Part shown: in pieces, positions 19,480-22,793 of the stretch
How positions within the stretch are numbered: the first letter of the stretch is position 1
How the letters are laid out: each line of letters opens with the position of its first letter
From: a virus
IMG/VR virus record: IMGVR_UViG_3300029258_003118
Location: 1-22,793 of that record
Length of the DNA stretch: 22,793 nucleotides
Reading direction: 5' to 3' (one strand)
Made by a program: the position numbers and the translations under genes
Notes under the pieces: model-generated
Databases searched by the model: none
Told to the model about the DNA's origin: nothing
The model's input: the letters and a program-made list of their open reading frames with translations, nothing else

Positions 19480-19802
19480 GGGACCCTCCTTTTTTCGTCC
19501 GGGGCGATGGTCCGCTTCCCGGCTTTCTCTGTGATTTTGTATTTCCGGCCGATCTCCAGGCCCTCCGCCGGGACCTCATCGATGACCAGGGCATGGCCAT
19601 CCTCGAATAAAACGACCGTTTTTCCGTTGTGTTGGATTTGATCCTCCAGGACGCCCTCGGCGATGACATCCCCAGGATCCAGGGCCCGCTCAATCTTCGC
19701 CGTCGTTATTGAAACGATTGCGATCATGGCCCCCAATATGACCGCCAGGGCCAGGGGGCCGATCCAGACGCTGGAAAATTTCCGATGGGTAGAATCCAGC
19801 CT
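19476..19802 (-). CDS. Single-pass membrane protein with C-terminal beta domain (108 aa)
   Basis: The ATG at 19802 overlaps the stop of the glycosidase-like gene as ATGA; an upstream extension in this frame exists but is a shadow of that gene. There is a TM segment at about residues 12-33 (VWIGPLALAVILGAMIAIVSI). The rest (GDVIAEGVLEDQIQHNGKTVVLFEDGHALVIDEVP, then IGRKYKITEKAGKR) reads as a small SH3- or OB-like barrel facing the cytosol or periplasm. Family not recognised. It belongs to the series of membrane proteins that leads to the peptidase. Confidence 0.65.
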   Translation of the reverse strand, partial: RLDSTHRKFSSVWIGPLALAVILGAMIAIVSITTAKIERALDPGDVIAEGVLEDQIQHNGKTVVLFEDGHALVIDEVPAEGLEIGRKYKITEKAGKRTIAPDEKRRVP

Positions 19803-21091
19803 CATTTCATCGGCTCCCATCGTTCCCAGCCGGCGTCCCCGTAGGCGGCGACATGGGCATTTATCGCTTTGTTTAAGCGCTTGGCCTCTTCGGTCTTTGT
19901 GAAAACCTCCCGCTGGAAACATTCCGCCAGGGGCCAGGTCCGGACCTCGTCGCCGACCTTAAACTTTCGGACCGCAGCCGCTGGCTCGCATCCTTCCGGA
20001 TATCCCTGCAGGGTGCGGAAAAACGTCATCTGATATCCGACCGGCTTATTTTTTAGGGCCCCTTTTTTCATGACGTGCCGCAGCAGATGGCCCGTCTGGC
20101 TTGGCGATCCCTGGGCCCATATTTTCGCCGGCTGATCGCCCGGGCTATAAAGCGCCGTGCCTTCGGCCTTCTCTTTTTCCGCGCCGGCGCCGGCATCCCC
20201 GCCTAACCACCAGACGGACGGGGCCCCCCAGGCCGACCCGAAATAAACGTCGACATCCGTCCCGATGTTTTCCGGGATAGAATATCCGTGATTGATCGTC
20301 TGGACCTCCCGGCGCTTGTATGGGCCCAGAAAAAAATCCGATCCGATCGTCCCGTTACAGTATTCCGTCGGGCTCCCGTTGTAATAGGGGCATCGATCTT
20401 GACCAGAAAACGGCGCCTTCGCCGCCTCGGAATCGGTGATGTCCATATACAACTTGACCATCTTGACCATGTTGGCCATGTTGGATTCTGAATAAATCGT
20501 CCGGGCCCAATCCGCGACCTTGTGCAGCATGCGATGATTCCCACCGTGGGCGATTTCGTTTTCCGGGCAGTATCCGGCCGCGATTTCCCCATAAACCCGC
20601 CTCTCGACATCCAGGCAAGCATTAATGAAATCGATCTGATACGGCCATCCCCGCTCGTCCATAAAGCCGGCGACTCCGTTGACGTTGTTCCGGAAAACGA
20701 TATCTGAATATCTCGGCATGAATCCGACCTGCAGGGCCCGATTTCCGGCGTCTTTCAGGATCTCCAGGGCATCCTCGAGCATTCGGAGATATTTTGGCCG
20801 GACCGTTTTCAGAATAAACGGCTCGCCGGCCTTTTTCGCCCGGGGAAACGGACAGCATTTATGAACATATGCGTTCCCGGGGTCATCCAGGCGCAGGCCG
20901 TACCACCAGGAAAAAAACTTGATCGCGCCGACATGCTTTTCCGAAAACCAGGCCGCCGTCCGGGCCAGCTGCTCCCGGGCGTAGTTTTTGGTCGCCGCCT
21001 CCCACCATAGGGGGGCAAACCAGCCGAAAATACAGCCCATGACATCGGCCTGTAAATATCGAAGTTTCCATTCTTTCGTTTTGTCCGCCAT
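19802..21091 (-). CDS. TIM-barrel glycoside-hydrolase-like protein (429 aa)
   Basis: The start at 21091 lies one base after the upstream TGA. The N-terminal 280 residues alternate strands and helices as in a (beta/alpha)8 barrel: MGCIFGWFAPLWW, VGAIKFFSWWYGLRL, ALQVGFMPRYSDIVF, then AAGYCPENEIAHGG at about 171-184. The PENE at 176-179 sits where clan GH-A enzymes keep the Asn-Glu acid/base dyad. There are many Trp and Tyr residues, as in sugar-binding clefts. A later domain (about 300-429) is rich in charged residues. Likely roles are cutting a host cell-wall or capsule polysaccharide, alone or with the NlpC/P60 peptidase. No signal peptide is seen. The exact GH family is not clear, and enzymatic activity is an inference from the fold-like pattern. 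Confidence 0.6.
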   Translation of the reverse strand: MADKTKEWKLRYLQADVMGCIFGWFAPLWWEAATKNYAREQLARTAAWFSEKHVGAIKFFSWWYGLRLDDPGNAYVHKCCPFPRAKKAGEPFILKTVRPKYLRMLEDALEILKDAGNRALQVGFMPRYSDIVFRNNVNGVAGFMDERGWPYQIDFINACLDVERRVYGEIAAGYCPENEIAHGGNHRMLHKVADWARTIYSESNMANMVKMVKLYMDITDSEAAKAPFSGQDRCPYYNGSPTEYCNGTIGSDFFLGPYKRREVQTINHGYSIPENIGTDVDVYFGSAWGAPSVWWLGGDAGAGAEKEKAEGTALYSPGDQPAKIWAQGSPSQTGHLLRHVMKKGALKNKPVGYQMTFFRTLQGYPEGCEPAAAVRKFKVGDEVRTWPLAECFQREVFTKTEEAKRLNKAINAHVAAYGDAGWERWEPMK

Positions 21092-21092
21092 G

Positions 21093-21278
21093 TCAATCCG
21101 TCCTTTCTTCCAAAATACCATTTTTTCCGCAATCGAAACAATGGTATTTTTTCGATTCTGGGTAATAAATAAACAACTTGGCGCCGCAGTCCGGGCATTT
21201 GCCGGCGTAAACATGGGCGCCGGCCAGCATTTTTTCGGTCATCCGAATGTTGGCCCCGTCGATTTTAATCGTGATCAT
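21093..21278 (-). CDS. Small zinc-ribbon protein (61 aa)
   Basis: The start is the ATG at 21278, which overlaps the end of the previous gene by 14 bp; an in-frame extension to 21359 would overlap more and lacks a site. Two Cys pairs, CPDCGAK at about 28-34 and HCFDCGKNG at about 46-54, form a four-Cys ribbon. The first half (ITIKIDGANIRMTEKMLAG) looks like a short strand-helix element. Likely a small nucleic-acid or protein-binding ribbon. No specific family recognised. Confidence 0.75.
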   Translation of the reverse strand: MITIKIDGANIRMTEKMLAGAHVYAGKCPDCGAKLFIYYPESKKYHCFDCGKNGILEERTD

Positions 21279-21576
21279 TTTCCGCAATCGTCCAGGATCC
21301 GGTCCGGTAGTGTGACCCGCTGTCTTCCGGCTTTTTTCCCTCTGGCCATAGGACCTCAACCTTTACGACTTCCGCGGTCGTCACGCCTTGGCCGTCTGGG
21401 CCAAAATGGACCGACTGCCTGACCAGGGTTTCCTGCGTGGCCGTGCCCAAAAACTCAACGACAGCCCTAAAAATCGGCAGCAGCCGGGCGCCGTCCAGCA
21501 GCCCGGCCGGGCTTTTTTCGATGTCGTGGATCGTCTTTTCAAACCGGGATATAACTTCTTTTTTCGTCCCGGCCAT
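21265..21576 (-). CDS. Uncharacterised protein (103 aa)
   Basis: Two adjacent ATG codons are possible (21579 and 21576); the second overlaps the upstream stop as TGATG and is at the better distance from GGGAGG. The N-terminal half is helical (EVISRFEKTIHDIEKSPAGLLDG), the second half beta-like (EVVKVEVLWPEGKK, GSHYRTGSWTI). No cysteine or membrane segment. It sits between the coiled-coil protein and the zinc ribbon, in what looks like an early or regulatory group. Function unknown. Confidence 0.65.
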   Translation of the reverse strand: MAGTKKEVISRFEKTIHDIEKSPAGLLDGARLLPIFRAVVEFLGTATQETLVRQSVHFGPDGQGVTTAEVVKVEVLWPEGKKPEDSGSHYRTGSWTIAENDHD

Positions 21577-22313
21577 CATCGCCTCCCGGTGCTGGTTTTC
21601 GATTTGAAGACGACCCCCGGGACCTTGATCTGGTCGTGATATTTCCGGGCGATGGCCCCCAGCTCGGATGTGTTGGGGATCATCAGCTGAAACGGGCGCC
21701 CGTCAATGTTGATCGTCCTGGGGATTTCGTTTTCGTTTTCGATTTCGGCGTACCATGTCTCGATGGTATAAACGCCGGATTTGCTTTTCGGGGGGGCGGC
21801 CGCCTTCGCCTCCTGGGCCAGGCCCATGGTTCCCCGCTTGGCCTCCCGCTTGGCCTCCTCTTCCTTTCGGGCCGCCATCCTCATCCGCAGGTCGGCCTCC
21901 TCTTCGTCGCCGGATTCCATCGCGTCGATGGCTTTTTCCATGTCTTTCTCGGCCTCTTTCCGCAGCCGCTCCTCTTCCTGCCGGCGGGCCTCGTCCGCCT
22001 TCCGCTTGGCCTCTGCGGCCTCTGCTTTCTTCCGTTGCCGGTATCGGGCGATTAAAAGCCCCGTCTGGGTGATGATCCGGTTCGGCTCTTTCAGCAGCCG
22101 GTCCCGCAGGTCCCGGATTTCATCATAAGCCGCCTTCGCCTTTTTCCGGGCCGGCTCCAGTTCGCCCCTGATCATCTTGACCATGTCCTTGGCGTCGCTG
22201 TATACCGCCTCGACCCGGCCCAGGTCTTCGTCCGTCTGGATCTCGGTCTTGATTTTCTCCAGGGCCTGCGCTGAAAAGCTCTCGACGTTCTGGGTTAATT
22301 TTTTTGTTTCCAT
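21576..22313 (-). CDS. Coiled-coil phage protein of the recombination-associated type (245 aa)
   Basis: The start at 22313 has GGAGGATAAC just upstream; an ATG at 22325 has no site. After a short helical start come VYSDAKDMVKMIRGELEPARKKAKAAYDE and IRDLRDRLLKEPNRIITQTGLLIARYRQ, then about 70 residues of Glu/Lys/Ala/Arg coiled coil. The C-terminal domain (TIETWYAEIENENEIPRT, then SELGAIARKYHDQIKVPGVVF) matches in layout the WxxEIxD...LPRE...IPGVxVF ending of a common phage protein usually found beside RecT/Erf recombination genes. Neither of those genes is visible here. Its role is unclear even in known phages; probably DNA metabolism. Confidence 0.78.
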   Translation of the reverse strand: METKKLTQNVESFSAQALEKIKTEIQTDEDLGRVEAVYSDAKDMVKMIRGELEPARKKAKAAYDEIRDLRDRLLKEPNRIITQTGLLIARYRQRKKAEAAEAKRKADEARRQEEERLRKEAEKDMEKAIDAMESGDEEEADLRMRMAARKEEEAKREAKRGTMGLAQEAKAAAPPKSKSGVYTIETWYAEIENENEIPRTINIDGRPFQLMIPNTSELGAIARKYHDQIKVPGVVFKSKTSTGRR

Positions 22314-22340
22314 GTTATCCTCCATTTTTTTTGTCGGGAA

Positions 22341-22697
22341 TCAATCCCGCTTGATGGTTTTTTTCTTGACCTCGACCTCGCCGAACGATGCCGGCGCCGA
22401 TTCCGGCCCGGAAATCAGAAAGGTCCGGTCTTTGTTGATCCGGCTTTTTTTCGTCTTCGACCCGTCGGGAAACAGGATGTTTTCGCTGGCCAAGACCCGC
22501 AGGGCGCCGCCCTGGTCCCAAAAAATCAGATATCCGGGCCGCTGGCGCTGGATCGTCCCGCCTCCGGTGATCGTTCCGATCAGATCCTGGCAGAAAAAAA
22601 TCCTGACGATGATCCCCTTCCCATGCCGGCTTAAAATTTCCAGCCGCACCTCCGATTGAAGGTCAAAATACTGTTCGAAGTCGCAATTTTCGCTCAT
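22341..22697 (-). CDS. Uncharacterised basic protein (118 aa)
   Basis: The ATG at 22697 overlaps the stop of the joint-spanning gene as ATGA. The N-terminus (MSENCDFEQYFDLQSEVRLEIL) is acidic, the middle is beta-rich (GIIVRIFFCQDLIGTITGGGTI, GYLIFWDQGGALRVLASENILF), and the C-terminus is a basic, flexible tail (SFGEVEVKKKTIKRD). No catalytic motif, membrane segment or metal site is apparent. Family not recognised. It is followed by a short gap and the strong site of the coiled-coil gene. Confidence 0.7.
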   Translation of the reverse strand: MSENCDFEQYFDLQSEVRLEILSRHGKGIIVRIFFCQDLIGTITGGGTIQRQRPGYLIFWDQGGALRVLASENILFPDGSKTKKSRINKDRTFLISGPESAPASFGEVEVKKKTIKRD

Positions 22698-22793
22698 TCG
22701 TTTATTTTCTCCAGATAAAGTTCGAAGTCTCTGTCATCTTGTAATTCCATTCCGCCCGGCCGGTCGTCGTCTTCATTTTTCTCGATGGTAGAA
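22694..22793 (-). CDS. 3' part of the joint-spanning small membrane protein
   Basis: Open from the right end of the window to the TGA at 22694-22696, which overlaps the ATG of the 118-residue gene. It supplies the acidic second half (IEKNEDDDRPGGMELQDDRDFELYLEKINE) of the protein that begins at 110 on the left end. With one copy of the 9-bp repeat removed, the two parts total 201 nt, exactly 67 codons with the stop. The frame also holds if both copies are kept. Confidence 0.7.
   Translation of the reverse strand, partial: STIEKNEDDDRPGGMELQDDRDFELYLEKINE
22785..22793. repeat. 9-bp terminal direct repeat, right copy
   Basis: Identical to bases 1-9. See the left copy for the interpretation as a circular joint. 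Confidence 0.75.

Noticed and set aside
21636-22128. Leu/Gly- and Ser/Arg-rich plus-strand frames
   Set aside because: They are the reverse of the Glu/Lys/Ala coiled-coil coding region; composition explains the open frames.
1-22793. CRISPR array, tRNA, rRNA, insertion sequence or integrase
   Set aside because: No regularly spaced repeats, no cloverleaf-like stretch between genes, and no transposase or integrase motif was seen in either strand.

Overview
The window looks like a nearly complete or complete small circular element carrying tailed-phage genes. It is GC-rich, and every gene I can support lies on the minus strand, so read it from high to low coordinates. Genes are packed head to tail with almost no spacer, most joined by ATGA or TGATG stop/start overlaps. 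The first 9 bases equal the last 9 bases. A 66-codon membrane-protein gene runs in frame across that joint (5' part 1-110, 3' part 22694-22793) and its stop overlaps the next gene's start. I take this as evidence for a circle of about 22,784 bp. The host is a bacterium I cannot name: there are no tRNAs and no host genes in the window.

Layout in transcription order. (1) 22.7-21.1 kb: small cytosolic proteins, including a coiled-coil protein of the kind often beside phage recombination genes and a zinc ribbon. (2) 21.1-16.7 kb: a lysis/envelope block with a TIM-barrel glycosidase-like protein, several small membrane proteins (holin and spanin candidates), an NlpC/P60 peptidase and a coiled-coil membrane protein. 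(3) 16.7-13.3 kb: a DNA-modification block with a ParB-methyltransferase fusion carrying an altered catalytic motif, an SGGxDS PP-loop (PAPS-reductase-like) protein, and a cytosine-5 methyltransferase whose gene also holds a long second open frame with motifs I recognise. (4) 13.3-10.3 kb: a small-terminase-like protein with an AT-hook and a zinc ribbon, small proteins, and an HNH nuclease. (5) 10.3-7.0 kb: unknown proteins and a tandem pair of PAPS-reductase-like genes, almost identical except for one central patch. (6) 7.0-1.0 kb: the packaging block, with large terminase, portal, a two-TM protein, a PAPS-type sulfotransferase, an unknown protein and a MuF head protein fused to a JAMM-like domain. 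(7) 1.0 kb to the joint: small regulators, a zinc ribbon and the joint-spanning membrane protein.

What is missing matters as much. I see no major capsid protein, capsid protease, tail protein, tape measure, polymerase, helicase or integrase. If the circle is real, this element has the DNA-packaging motor, portal, MuF protein and lysis functions, but would need capsid and tail proteins from elsewhere, or from proteins too divergent for me to recognise. The alternative is a deleted or misassembled phage genome.

The most unusual themes are a concentration of sulfur-chemistry genes (three PP-loop proteins plus a sulfotransferase), the patch-wise divergence of the duplicated PP-loop pair, the dual-frame methyltransferase gene, the DPPT motif in the second methyltransferase, and an 18-bp repeat on either side of the terminase-portal pair. 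All functional statements come from reading motifs by eye; no search was run.
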